Below, in pieces: positions 1-8,723 of a DNA stretch of 64,000 nt; positions within the stretch are counted from its first letter, which is position 1, and each line of letters begins with the position of its first letter. The stretch comes from Chloroflexota bacterium (lineage in GTDB: Bacteria; Chloroflexota; Anaerolineae; Aggregatilineales; Phototrophicaceae), in assembly GCA_013388745.1 (NCBI GenBank), contig JACAER010000017.1, positions 62,001 through 126,000 on the forward strand, written 5' to 3'. The notes beneath the pieces were generated by a model. It was not told the DNA's origin, did not search any database, and saw only the letters and a program-made list of their open reading frames with translations. The translations under genes were made by a program, and so were the position numbers.

Positions 1-1
1 G

Positions 2-325
2 GGTTATGGCAACAGCCTGTTTTTTCTGGCGCTGGCGTCCCTGTTTCACTGGCTGCTGTTTTTGCTGCCGCCGCTCTGGCTGGCGCTCGGCTGGCTCAGC
101 CCCACAGCCGACTACCCTCTCGCGCCGCTGCTGCTGACGACTATCGGCGTTTTGATCCGCGCGCTCACGGCGGCCAGCACGTGCCAGCGGATCGCCGACG
201 CGCTGCTGCTGCCGCTCTCAGTGCTGCTGATGACACGCATCGCGGCTCAGGCCGTTTACTGGCGTCTGCGCTACGGCGGCCCACAGTGGAAAGGCCGCAC
301 TTTTGCTGCCACCTCCCAGCAGTAA
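2..325 (+). CDS. C-terminal part of a family 2 glycosyltransferase (cut by window edge)
   Basis: Only the last ~107 residues are inside the window; the frame is open from base 2 to a TAA at 323-325. The visible part has two or three hydrophobic segments and ends in a short basic tail with the motif WKGR, typical of the membrane-associated C-terminus of family 2 glycosyltransferases that modify carotenoids or lipids. The next gene, 35 bases on, is a carotenoid-type desaturase, so a carotenoid glycosyltransferase (CrtQ-like) is an attractive but unproven reading. The catalytic GT-A domain is not visible, so substrate and mechanism cannot be judged. Confidence 0.55.
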   Translation, partial: GYGNSLFFLALASLFHWLLFLLPPLWLALGWLSPTADYPLAPLLLTTIGVLIRALTAASTCQRIADALLLPLSVLLMTRIAAQAVYWRLRYGGPQWKGRTFAATSQQ

Positions 326-360
326 TTTTCGCATGAACACCGGATATTGTGGTGATAAGC

Positions 361-1827
361 ATGACTGATCCTATCGTGATTATTGGCGCAGGAATCGGCG
401 GACTCAGCGCCGCGATTCGGCTGGCCACCGCTGGCAAGCGTGTGATTGTCGTCGAAAAAAACGCCCAGGTTGGCGGCAAAATGGCGGAAATCCACGCCGA
501 CGGTTTTCGCTGGGACACCGGTCCCTCAGTGATTACCATGCGCCATGTTTTCGAAGATTTGTTCGCTGCCGCCGGGCGCGATCTCGCCGATTATTTGACA
601 CTGCTGCCCGTCGAACCGCTGACGCGCTATTTTTATCCCGATGGCACGCGGTTGGACGCAACACGCGATCTGGCGGCGATGGCGCAGCAGATCGCGCGCC
701 TCGATGAACGCGATGTCGAAGGCTATCTGGCGTATCTGGCCTATGCCGCGCGTATTCACCGCATCACCGGTCCCGTGTTCATCTACGACCAGCCGCCGAC
801 TCCCGCCAGTTTCGCGCGCGTGCCCGTGCCCGATTGGCTGCGCGTCGATGCGCTGCGCACCATGCAGCAGGCCATCGAAGGCTTTGTGCGTGCGCCGCAT
901 CTGCGCCAACTGTTGGGACGCTTCGCCACCTATGTCGGCGGCAGCCCGTATCTCGCGCCGGCCACGCTCAATGTCATCGCGCATGTCGAACTCACAGGCG
1001 GCGTTTGGTATCCGCGGGGCGGCGTCTACAGTATCGCGCGCGCGCTGGAAAAACTGGCGCGCGAACTCGACGTTGAGATTCGCCCTGGCTGCCCGGTCAG
1101 GCAGATTCGCGTGCAAAATGGCCGTGTGACAGGGGTTGCGCTGGAAAACGGCACATCCCTTTCTGCTGCCGCCGTCATCGCCAACGTAGACGTGACCACC
1201 GTCTATCAGTATTTGCTGCCCCCAGACACAGGGGCGCGGCACGCTCAGCCGCTTGAGCCGTCGTGCTCTGGCTACATTTTGTTGTTGGGGGTGGAAAAAT
1301 CGTTCGCCGGTCTGGCGCATCACAACATCTTTTTTTCGCGTGATTACCGCCACGAGTTCCGGCAGATTTTCCGCGATGGCCATATGCCCGATGATCCGAC
1401 GATTTACCTGGCGATCACGAGTAAGACCGACGCCGCCCATGCGCCTGTCGGGTGCGAAAACTGGTTCGTGCTCGTTAATGCCCCGCCAATCTCCGACAAG
1501 TATGATTGGCAGCAGCACGCCCTGCCCTACCGCGACGAAATTCTGGCGCGGCTGGCGGAGTACGGCTTCGACGCCCGCGGCCATATCCGCAGCGAAACGC
1601 GGCTCACGCCGCACGACTTGCAGCGCTTGACCGGAGCGTATCGCGGCGCATTGTACGGCGCATCGCCCAATGACCGCTTCAGCGCCTTCCGCCGTCCGCA
1701 CAACCGCGCGCGCGGCGTGCGCGGCCTGTACTTCGCCGGTGGGACAACGCATCCCGGCGGGGGCGTGCCGATGGTCACGCTTTCCGGCAAGGTCGCCGCA
1801 CAGCTTTTGCTTGACGATTTATCATAA
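361..1827 (+). CDS. Phytoene desaturase-family FAD oxidoreductase (CrtI/CrtD-like)
   Basis: The 488-residue protein is a complete member of the CrtI/CrtN/CrtD family of FAD-dependent carotenoid desaturases and isomerases. The N-terminus carries the dinucleotide-binding signature VIIGAGIGGLSAA followed by an acidic strand end and GGK. The C-terminus has the family flavin motif FAGGTTHPGGGVP, with the TTHPGGG form more common in CrtD/CrtO-like members than in classical CrtI. The ATG at 361 is preferred because the dinucleotide fold begins immediately after it; an in-frame GTG at 349 would add only four residues, and neither has a strong ribosome binding site. It probably forms an operon with the preceding glycosyltransferase. 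The exact desaturation or hydroxylation step cannot be assigned from sequence alone. Confidence 0.88.
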   Translation: MTDPIVIIGAGIGGLSAAIRLATAGKRVIVVEKNAQVGGKMAEIHADGFRWDTGPSVITMRHVFEDLFAAAGRDLADYLTLLPVEPLTRYFYPDGTRLDATRDLAAMAQQIARLDERDVEGYLAYLAYAARIHRITGPVFIYDQPPTPASFARVPVPDWLRVDALRTMQQAIEGFVRAPHLRQLLGRFATYVGGSPYLAPATLNVIAHVELTGGVWYPRGGVYSIARALEKLARELDVEIRPGCPVRQIRVQNGRVTGVALENGTSLSAAAVIANVDVTTVYQYLLPPDTGARHAQPLEPSCSGYILLLGVEKSFAGLAHHNIFFSRDYRHEFRQIFRDGHMPDDPTIYLAITSKTDAAHAPVGCENWFVLVNAPPISDKYDWQQHALPYRDEILARLAEYGFDARGHIRSETRLTPHDLQRLTGAYRGALYGASPNDRFSAFRRPHNRARGVRGLYFAGGTTHPGGGVPMVTLSGKVAAQLLLDDLS

Positions 1828-1857
1828 TTGTGTAAAAACAGATTTCCAGGATAGTGT

Positions 1858-2556
1858 ATGATCGCCGAACAGGAAAAAATCTCGCTCAAAGCGCTGCTGC
1901 CCGCGCTGCTCTCGTTCATCGCCATTACGCTGCTGCTCACTGTTGCTGTCAGCGCCATCGGGCTGGAACGTCTGCGCGAGATCATCGCCGGCGCGGGCTT
2001 GCTTGCGCCGCTGCTGTATATCGCCGTGCGCGCGCTGACGTTCGTGGCCGCGCCGCTCAACAGCGGACCGCTGCAATTCGCGGCGGGCATCCTCTTCGGT
2101 TTTGTGCCCGGCACGCTGCTCTCGCTGATCGGCGAGATCATCGGCGGCAGCCTCAATTTCTGGATTGCGCGCAAGCTGGGGCGTCCTGTGGTGCAGCGCT
2201 TAGCGGGCGCGGACGGAATGCAGCGCATCGACCGGTTTTACCACCGCGTCGGCGAAGTCTGGACATTGGTCTACGCGCGTCTGTTTTTCTTCGCTTTTTA
2301 CGATTTTGTCAGCTACGCCGCCGGCCTCACGCCGCTCAAATATCGCCAATATCTGCTGGTGACGGCTATCGCGGGCATTCTGCCCACCGCCGCCGCCGTC
2401 GGCATCGGCACGACCATCACGGGCGATTCCAGCCAACTGATTTTTCTGTACGCGGCGCTGGGTGTATTATGCGTCATCCCGCTGCTGTTTTATCCACACA
2501 TCCGCCGCTGGTTCGGTACAGACAAGGCGCAGCAGAACGAATCTTCGGCGATTTAA
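1858..2556 (+). CDS. TVP38/TMEM64 (VTT domain) family membrane protein
   Basis: The 232-residue protein has about five to six hydrophobic segments. It carries the conserved VTT/SNARE-associated core: a re-entrant stretch near residues 60-90 with a proline-rich PLNSGPLQFAAG element, then a glycine-rich GEIIGGSLNFWIARKLGR motif, and later an aromatic FFFAFYDFVSYAAG segment. Members of this DedA-related family are linked to lipid scrambling or transport at the cytoplasmic membrane. The C-terminal tail is short and charged. It starts 30 bases after the desaturase and ends nine bases before the next gene, so co-transcription with 361-3462 is likely. The substrate is unknown. Confidence 0.8.
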   Translation: MIAEQEKISLKALLPALLSFIAITLLLTVAVSAIGLERLREIIAGAGLLAPLLYIAVRALTFVAAPLNSGPLQFAAGILFGFVPGTLLSLIGEIIGGSLNFWIARKLGRPVVQRLAGADGMQRIDRFYHRVGEVWTLVYARLFFFAFYDFVSYAAGLTPLKYRQYLLVTAIAGILPTAAAVGIGTTITGDSSQLIFLYAALGVLCVIPLLFYPHIRRWFGTDKAQQNESSAI

Positions 2557-2565
2557 CCAGGCCCC

Positions 2566-3462
2566 ATGAAAGCCTACTACACCGATCACTACGTGCTGCC
2601 GCTGCCGCCCGGCCATCGTTTCCCGATGAGCAAATACGCACGCCTGCGCCAGGCCGTCGCCGAAGCGCAAATCGCCGAACTGCTCGTGCCCGATGCGGCC
2701 AGCGACGAACAGCTTCTGCGCGTCCACGACGCCGCCTATGTCCAGCGCATGGCCGCCGGGCAGATCACGCCGCAGGAAATGCGCCGCATTGGTTTTCCCT
2801 GGAGTCCGCAAACGGTGGAACGCTCGCGCCGCAGTTCCGGCGGGACGATCGCCGCCTGCCGCGCAGCCCTCAGCGAAGGCATCGCCGTTAACCTCGCGGG
2901 CGGCACGCATCACGCCTGTCGTGATCACGGCGAAGGCTTCTGCATTTTCAACGACAGCGCCGTCGCCGCGCGCGCCATGCAGGCCGAAGGTCGCGCACAG
3001 CGCGTGCTTATCATCGACTGCGATGTGCATCAGGGCAACGGCACCGCCGACTGTCTGCAAGGCGATGCCAGTGTCTTCACCTTTTCCATCCACGCCGAAA
3101 AAAATTTCCCCTTCCGCAAAATTCCCGGCGATCTGGACATTGGCCTGCCCAACGGCACAGAGGACGCCGTATATCTGGAAACGCTGGACGAAGCGCTGCG
3201 CCGCATTTTCGCCGTCTTTTACGCCGATCTGGCGATTTATCTGGCGGGCGCAGACCCCTATGTCGGTGATCGTTTGGGCTATCTGGCGCTGAGCATGAAG
3301 GGGCTGGCGCAGCGCGATTCGCTGGTCTTCGAACGCTGCCGCGCCGCTGGCCTGCCCGTCGCCGTCGCGATGGCCAGCGGCTACGCGCCCGCCATCGACG
3401 ACATCGTCGCCATTCATCTGCAAACGGTGAAACTGGCAGCGCACTGGGCGTCACAGGCTTAA
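2566..3462 (+). CDS. Histone deacetylase-family metal-dependent deacetylase (AcuC/HDAC-like)
   Basis: The 298-residue protein has the full arginase/deacetylase-fold signature of bacterial histone deacetylase homologues. GGTHHA lies at 112-117, DCDVHQGNGT at 151-160 supplies zinc ligands D153 and H155, and GADPYVGD at 228-235 supplies D230. A C-terminal SGY (271-273) is placed like the transition-state tyrosine of the family. It is therefore probably an active zinc hydrolase removing acyl groups from lysine side chains or small amines. The length is normal for the short bacterial class. It is the last gene of a likely four-gene plus-strand run. The physiological substrate is not deducible. Confidence 0.9.
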   Translation: MKAYYTDHYVLPLPPGHRFPMSKYARLRQAVAEAQIAELLVPDAASDEQLLRVHDAAYVQRMAAGQITPQEMRRIGFPWSPQTVERSRRSSGGTIAACRAALSEGIAVNLAGGTHHACRDHGEGFCIFNDSAVAARAMQAEGRAQRVLIIDCDVHQGNGTADCLQGDASVFTFSIHAEKNFPFRKIPGDLDIGLPNGTEDAVYLETLDEALRRIFAVFYADLAIYLAGADPYVGDRLGYLALSMKGLAQRDSLVFERCRAAGLPVAVAMASGYAPAIDDIVAIHLQTVKLAAHWASQA

Positions 3463-3557
3463 GGTGAGATTCTTCACAATTTGGCGCGCAGACTATATCC
3501 AAGCGTCCTATTTCTTGTTATGGTAAAAGAAAATATAGCTTTCGGGGGGGCACAACG

Positions 3558-5315
3558 ATGGCGAAGCTCACCGTACAGCAGGTACGCCAGCGCGCCGGCG
3601 ACCAGAATTTCGCGCGCGGGCAAAATTATTATTACGACGACGCCATTTACAACACCGTCCAGCGCGGGAATCAAATCGAAGCCTTGTGTCAGGGTTCCGC
3701 CGACGAACCTTACCGCGTTAAAGCCGTGATCGACGACAGCGGAATCGCCTCGACATCCTGCACCTGCCCTTATGACTACGGCGGCGACTGCAAACACATT
3801 GTCGCGCTGCTGCTCACCTACGTCAGCAACCCAGAGAAATTTACCCAGGTGCCCAAAGTGAAAGACGTGCTGCGCGAGCGTTCACGCGATGAACTCATCG
3901 TCCTGATTCAGCGCATGGTCGAGCGGCATCCTGATCTGGAACCGCTGCTGGAAATGCCGCTGCCGCGCAAAAAGCAAGCCAAAACGCCCATAAATGTCGA
4001 TACCTTTCGCCAACAAATACACAAAGTACTCAAACGCGCACCCCGCGGCTGGAATGATTCCGGCCTCTTCGACACGATGCAGTCCATCATTAACAGCGCC
4101 GAGTCGTTCAGCAAAGCCGGCGATTGGCGCAGCGCCAGCAGCATTTACAGCGTCGTCCTGGAAGAAGTCATTGCCGAGACCAACGCCTTTTTCATGCATG
4201 ACGACGATGGCCAACTCTACGAAGCGCTTGACGAGGTTATCAGTGCGCTCTACGAGTGTCTGGAACATCTGGCCGCCGATGCGCAGCAGCGCCCTTATCT
4301 CTTTAAGACCCTGCTCGCTGTCTGCCTCTGGGACAATACTGAAGGACGCGGCGCGGATCTCGCTGTGGACGCGCCAGAGATGATTCTGCGCTTGGTTCAG
4401 CCAGAAGACATCCCAGCCCTGCGCGCGCAGGTGTTGGCCGCCAAACCCGCGTTGCAGCGTCTCTACGGCAACTCATGGGACTTCTACGCCGAATTTCTGG
4501 CCGACCTCGATATGCTGGATCATGTCGATCCCGACATCGTCTTGCAGCGCTTGCGCGAGGACGAACGTTATGAAATCCTGTTCGAAAAACTGCTCGCCTT
4601 TGGCCGTGCCGATGAAGCCGTCACGGTGCTTGAAGAACACATCGACGGCACATACGAGCGGATGCGCCTGCTGCCTGCGCTCGTAGCCGCCGGTCGCGAA
4701 GACGACGCACTGCGGCTGGGACGCGCTACTATCCTCAAACGCTACGATGACGAAATGATGGCCTGGCTGATCGAACGCTATCAGGCACGCGGCGACCTGA
4801 ACACCGTCTTTGAATTGCAGCAGCAGCGTATGGACAGGAATCCGTCATCGCTGAATTATCAGGGTTTGAAAGCTGCCGCCAGCACATTGGGCCAATGGGA
4901 CGCCGTCCGCTCGCAGATTATCAACAAGCTCACGCAAGCCCAAAACTTCAACATGTTGGCGCGCATCTATCTGATTGATGAACAATGGGATCTGGCGTGG
5001 AGCACGCTGGAACAAGTCGATCCGAAACAATCTACGTGGTACGCCGGCCCTGCCCTTGATCTGGAAGTGGCCGAAGCCTCGCGCCACGCCCGCCCAGAAA
5101 AGGCCATTCCTGTCTACCTCAAACACGCCGAAGCGCAGATCGCCGTGCGCAAGCGCGAACACTATCAGATGGCCGCCTCTTATCTGGCCATCGTGCGCGA
5201 CCTGTATAAGCAAACGGGCGAAACCGCCGCGTGGAAAAAGGTAATCGCCCGCTTCCGTGACGAGTATCGCCGCCTGCCCGCGCTTCAGGAGGAACTCGAC
5301 CGCGCCAAAGTGTGA
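3558..5315 (+). CDS. SWIM zinc-finger protein with long helical repeat region
   Basis: The 585-residue protein has a SWIM-type zinc finger near the N-terminus: C68-x-C70-x7-C78-x-H80, in the context CTCPYDYGGDCKH. The remainder (about 150-585) is alpha-helical and tetratricopeptide-like, with many ALxxxG and YxxxGD helices. SWIM domains bind DNA or protein and are often found in proteins linked to DNA metabolism, but no catalytic domain is visible here. The ATG at 3558 follows a run of seven G bases (about eight bases upstream) that can serve as ribosome binding site. It is a stand-alone gene with convergent transcription from the hydrolase at 5321. The role is unknown. Confidence 0.78.
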   Translation: MAKLTVQQVRQRAGDQNFARGQNYYYDDAIYNTVQRGNQIEALCQGSADEPYRVKAVIDDSGIASTSCTCPYDYGGDCKHIVALLLTYVSNPEKFTQVPKVKDVLRERSRDELIVLIQRMVERHPDLEPLLEMPLPRKKQAKTPINVDTFRQQIHKVLKRAPRGWNDSGLFDTMQSIINSAESFSKAGDWRSASSIYSVVLEEVIAETNAFFMHDDDGQLYEALDEVISALYECLEHLAADAQQRPYLFKTLLAVCLWDNTEGRGADLAVDAPEMILRLVQPEDIPALRAQVLAAKPALQRLYGNSWDFYAEFLADLDMLDHVDPDIVLQRLREDERYEILFEKLLAFGRADEAVTVLEEHIDGTYERMRLLPALVAAGREDDALRLGRATILKRYDDEMMAWLIERYQARGDLNTVFELQQQRMDRNPSSLNYQGLKAAASTLGQWDAVRSQIINKLTQAQNFNMLARIYLIDEQWDLAWSTLEQVDPKQSTWYAGPALDLEVAEASRHARPEKAIPVYLKHAEAQIAVRKREHYQMAASYLAIVRDLYKQTGETAAWKKVIARFRDEYRRLPALQEELDRAKV

Positions 5316-5320
5316 AGTGT

Positions 5321-6127
5321 TTAGCGCGCCAGCTCGTCCAGAAACGCACTGATCGCCGCGTTCACCGCCGCTGGCTCTTCGATGCTGGACGAATGTCCCG
5401 CGCCGGGAATCACCACCAGCTTGGACCCCGCGATGCGCGCCTGCATCCGCTCAGATTTCGCCGGCACGGTCGCCACATCCTGATCGCCGACGATAATCAG
5501 TGTCGGCACAGTGATCTTGTCCAGTTCGTCGTACACGCCGCTGCGCGTGATGACGCCGGTCACGGCGCGGGTGATGCCAATACGGTGATTGCCGATAATG
5601 CGGCGCTTCCACAATTCGCGTTCGGCGGCGCGTGTCGAATCGTGGATGAACTTCTGCCCGAACATAATCGGCATCACCCGCCCGGCCACCAGACCCAACC
5701 CGAACCAGCGTGCGATCGTGTTCAACATCCTGTAGCGCGGCACGTTCTCGTCCGGCTCCGGGTCGGCGCTGGTTTCCATCAGAATCAGCGATTTAAGCAG
5801 ATGTGGGCGGCGCGCGGCCAGCCGCAGCCCCATAAACCCACCCATCGACAGCCCCACGAAATGGCAGGGGGCCGCATTCAGCGCTGTGATCAGCGCGCTG
5901 GCGTCTTCGTACAGCGTTTCCATGTCATAGCCGCTGGCCGTCACTTCACTCTGTCCCTGCCCGCGATGGTCATAAGCGATGCAGCGGTAGCGCCCTTTCA
6001 GCGCTTCCACCTGTTTTTCGAACATGCGCCCGCTCATCAGCAGCCCGTGCGAAAAAACGATGGTTTCCGCGCCGCTGCCAAACTCCTCATAATGCAGTTC
6101 CGCGCCGTTGACCCGTACTTTTGGCAT
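5321..6127 (-). CDS. Alpha/beta hydrolase
   Basis: The 268-residue protein has the classic alpha/beta hydrolase order. There is an oxyanion region SHGLLMSG near residue 26, a nucleophile elbow GLSMGG with S94, an acid in VGDQDVA (D217) and a histidine in GAGHSS (H245). A cap region lies between about 120 and 200. The ATG at 6127 is preferred because the domain begins right there (MPKVRVNGAELHYEEFG) and an AAGGGGAC ribosome binding site lies seven bases upstream; the open frame further upstream has no family-like sequence. The gene converges on the SWIM gene with only a five-base gap. Hydrolysed bond and substrate are not predictable. Confidence 0.88.
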   Translation of the reverse strand: MPKVRVNGAELHYEEFGSGAETIVFSHGLLMSGRMFEKQVEALKGRYRCIAYDHRGQGQSEVTASGYDMETLYEDASALITALNAAPCHFVGLSMGGFMGLRLAARRPHLLKSLILMETSADPEPDENVPRYRMLNTIARWFGLGLVAGRVMPIMFGQKFIHDSTRAAERELWKRRIIGNHRIGITRAVTGVITRSGVYDELDKITVPTLIIVGDQDVATVPAKSERMQARIAGSKLVVIPGAGHSSSIEEPAAVNAAISAFLDELAR

Positions 6128-6236
6128 GTTTTGTCCCCTTTCATAAGAAAAATTTTGTTCGCATACTTCATGCGTAGGCGTAAAACCGCCTTCGTGAATC
6201 TGGATTTTGCTGAAAACTGACGGCTGTGAACTTGTG

Positions 6237-7367
6237 TTAGCGCGCGCAGGGATTCTGCGCCAGATACGCGGCGATCGCCTGTCCGGCGAGATCGTGCCCG
6301 GCCTGATTCCAGTGGGTATCATAAGCATAGTACAGAATCTCGCCGCGCGCCGCCGCCGCTTGAAACGCAGGCACGAGATCAACGAACGCCAGCCCCAAAC
6401 GCTGCGCCAGCGCCGCCAGCGCGTCACGCTGGTTGTTCAGGCGCGTGATTGCTTCCTCATAAGCAATCGCGCCGCCGTACTCCAGCGGCGCGCCCGGCGC
6501 ACTGATCGTCATCGCGCGCACCGTCGCCATCATCTGCGCGCGATCTTGCGCCACGATATAGGGCGCGTAGATGTGCGGCGCTGTCGGGAAATAGGCGATC
6601 ACCAGACAGGCATCACCCACCGCCGCCTGCATCCCGCGCCAGACGGCTTCCAGCGCGCGCATATTGGCCGACTGTGCGAAATCCGCTACCGTTGCGTTCA
6701 GCCACGACCAGTAATCGTCCAGCAGCGCCATTTCCGTGATCGCTCCGTTAATACTGACGCGCACAGGCAGCGGAAACGGGCCGGCATTCTGCGTGCGCCA
6801 AATTTCCTGCGTCGGGTCGAAAGGCGCGAACTGCTGGCGCGCGACTCGCGGTTCGACATAGTCTGTGCTGTCAATCACGTTCGACAGGTCATTGCCCTCA
6901 AAATAGCCCACAACGATGGTCGCCGCGTTGTCGCGCAGTCCGTATTCCGACAGGACGCGCGCCTCCTGCACCGGTCCATAGCCGCGAAAGCCAAGATTGC
7001 GCACACTTAAGCCGCTGGCCGCCACCAGCACGTCCGGCCACGGACGCGCGGCATTGGTTGCTTCGGTAAACGAATCCCCCAGCGCGATGATGTCGTAGCG
7101 TTCGGCGGCGCGTTCCGGCATACGAAAGCCGTCGGCGTCATAGCGCACCACATGTTCGCTCAGGATGTCGTTGGGATTGGGCGGCGGGGCGATCAACCCC
7201 GGACGATTGAAGAACATATCACCAATGCCCACGGTGAAGCGCACGATCTGGCGGTTAGGATCGGGGCGGAGCTGCGGAAACAGCAGCAGCGCCAACCCCA
7301 ATAGCCCCAGCGCCATCACCACCCCGCAGCCCATCAGCGCTAAATTCGTTCGCCAGTTCGCTCGCAT
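6237..7367 (-). CDS. Membrane-anchored SGNH/GDSL-family hydrolase
   Basis: With the ATG at 7367 the product is 376 residues. An N-terminal signal anchor (about 9-33) is followed by an extracytoplasmic SGNH domain. The blocks are ALGDSFTE (S99), a glycine in FRGYG, an asparagine in YFEGND, and a terminal DTHWNQAGH with D350 and H352. This pattern suits an esterase or acyltransferase acting on cell-surface glycans; the DTHW form resembles AlgJ/AlgX acetyltransferases, although the serine block comes first here. The earlier in-frame start at 7439 would overlap the divergent yraN-like gene and was not chosen. The gene diverges from yraN/miaA. Confidence 0.78.
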   Translation of the reverse strand: MRANWRTNLALMGCGVVMALGLLGLALLLFPQLRPDPNRQIVRFTVGIGDMFFNRPGLIAPPPNPNDILSEHVVRYDADGFRMPERAAERYDIIALGDSFTEATNAARPWPDVLVAASGLSVRNLGFRGYGPVQEARVLSEYGLRDNAATIVVGYFEGNDLSNVIDSTDYVEPRVARQQFAPFDPTQEIWRTQNAGPFPLPVRVSINGAITEMALLDDYWSWLNATVADFAQSANMRALEAVWRGMQAAVGDACLVIAYFPTAPHIYAPYIVAQDRAQMMATVRAMTISAPGAPLEYGGAIAYEEAITRLNNQRDALAALAQRLGLAFVDLVPAFQAAAARGEILYYAYDTHWNQAGHDLAGQAIAAYLAQNPCAR

Positions 7368-7375
7368 CGCCCGCC

Positions 7376-7405
7376 TTCGCACACCCTGCCACGAAACGCT
7401 ATAAT
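7376..7405 (+). promoter_or_regulatory. Probable promoter for the yraN-miaA operon
   Basis: A perfect TATAAT -10 element lies at 7400-7405 in the context CGCTATAATCGCGC, with a weak -35 match TTCGCA at 7376-7381 and an 18-base spacer. Transcription would begin near 7412, about 30 bases before the GTG at 7442. The same context recurs upstream of other genes in this window. Confidence 0.55.
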
Positions 7406-7441
7406 CGCGCCGATTGTAATGCAAGCTTGACGAGTGCAACA

Positions 7442-7801
7442 GTGACGAAGCAAAGCACGGGACAATATGGCGAAGCGCTGGCCGCCGACTTTTTGCGACA
7501 GCGTGGTTGGCGTATCATCGCCACCAACTGGCGCTGTCCGCGCGGTGAAATCGACATCATCGCTCATGAAGGTCAGGCATGGGTGTTTGTTGAAGTGCGC
7601 ACGCGCCGAGCGGCCAGCACCGCCGCAGCCTTCGAAAGTGTCAACCCGCGCAAGCAAAGCCGCCTGCGCGCCGCCGTCCAGCTGTATCTCGCGCAGAAAA
7701 ATCTGGAAGAAGCCGCCTGGCGTATCGACGTGATCGCCGTCGCCCTGCCCCACGGCCAACCCCCGCTCATCGAACACGCGCAGGACGCCCTTGACTGGTA
7801 A
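7442..7801 (+). CDS. YraN/UPF0102-family nuclease-fold protein
   Basis: The 119-residue protein begins TKQSTGQYGEALAADFLRQ and continues with the UPF0102 hallmark NWRCPRGEIDIIA and FVEVRTR. These contain the restriction-endonuclease-like E-x-D...E-x-R pattern. The GTG at 7442 is chosen because homologues begin just before the TKQ...G..GE element; an in-frame TTG at 7427 is the alternative. Members are widespread and usually sit beside RNase HII or rRNA genes, with a proposed but unproven role in DNA or recombination intermediates. It overlaps miaA by 11 bases, so the two are translationally coupled. Confidence 0.85.
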   Translation: MTKQSTGQYGEALAADFLRQRGWRIIATNWRCPRGEIDIIAHEGQAWVFVEVRTRRAASTAAAFESVNPRKQSRLRAAVQLYLAQKNLEEAAWRIDVIAVALPHGQPPLIEHAQDALDW

Positions 7802-8717
7802 ACCGCTGCTCGTCATCCTGGGCCCCACCGGTATCGGCAAGACCGCGCTGGGCATCGCCATTGCGCGCGCGCTGGACGGCGAGATTGTCGGCGCGGACAG
7901 CCGCCAGATTTACCGCTACATGGACATCGGCACGGGCAAGCCCACCCCAGAGGAACGCGCCGCTGCGCCGCATCACCTCATCGACATCGTCAACCCCGAC
8001 GAGAATCTGGGGCTGGCGCAGTATCAACGCCTGGCCTATGCGGCGATCGACGATCTTCACCAGCGCGGCAAACTACCGCTGCTGGTCGGCGGCACAGGGC
8101 AGTACCTCAGCGCCGTCACCGAAGGCTGGTCGATTCCCGAAGTCGCGCCGGATCATACCCTACGCGCGGAATTGGAGGCTTTCGCTGCTGCCAACGGTTC
8201 GCTGGCGCTGCACGCGCGCCTCCAGCAGCTCGACCCCGCCGCAGCCGCCCAGATCGACCATCAAAATGTCCGTCGTGTGGTGCGTGCCTTAGAGGTCTGC
8301 CTGCTCACAGGCGAAAAAATCAGCGATTTGCAGCGCAAAAAGCCGCCGCCCTACCGCCTGCTGCACATCGGCCTGACACTGCCGGAACGCGCGCAGGTCT
8401 ACGCCCGTGCTGATGCGCGCGTCGATACGATGATCGCCGCCGGTTTTGTCGCCGAAGTGCGCCGCCTGCTTGATCTGGGCTACGCGCGCACGCTGCCCGC
8501 TATGAGTGGTCTGGGCTACGCGCATCTGGCGGCGCATCTGCTCGACGGCCTGCCCCTGACCGACGCTGTCGCCAAAACCAAAAACGACACGCACGACTTT
8601 ATCCGCCGCCAGTACACCTGGTTTCGCGGGCACGATCTGGGCACTTTGTGGCATAATGGAGAGGCTTTGTCTGTAGCTGTGCTGCTGCGCCAGCTTGAAG
8701 CCTTCCTGAAGGGCTGA
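7791..8717 (+). CDS. miaA: tRNA dimethylallyltransferase
   Basis: This 308-residue enzyme transfers a dimethylallyl group to N6 of A37 in tRNAs reading UNN codons. The P-loop GPTGIGKTAL is at residues 11-20, the tRNA-binding motif ADSRQIYR follows near 36, then VGGTGQYL, and the C-terminal QYTWFRG is characteristic. The length matches the family (about 300). The start is a TTG at 7791 inside the end of the yraN-like gene. Downstream, eight bases separate it from a small anchored protein. No partner gene (mutL, hfq) is adjacent. Confidence 0.96.
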   Translation: MTGKPLLVILGPTGIGKTALGIAIARALDGEIVGADSRQIYRYMDIGTGKPTPEERAAAPHHLIDIVNPDENLGLAQYQRLAYAAIDDLHQRGKLPLLVGGTGQYLSAVTEGWSIPEVAPDHTLRAELEAFAAANGSLALHARLQQLDPAAAAQIDHQNVRRVVRALEVCLLTGEKISDLQRKKPPPYRLLHIGLTLPERAQVYARADARVDTMIAAGFVAEVRRLLDLGYARTLPAMSGLGYAHLAAHLLDGLPLTDAVAKTKNDTHDFIRRQYTWFRGHDLGTLWHNGEALSVAVLLRQLEAFLKG

Positions 8718-8723
8718 TATTTT

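Noticed and set aside
1854-2891. 345-codon plus-strand frame overlapping the TVP38 and deacetylase genes
   Set aside because: It overlaps two genes with clear family motifs in another frame and itself shows only low-complexity Arg/Ala sequence.
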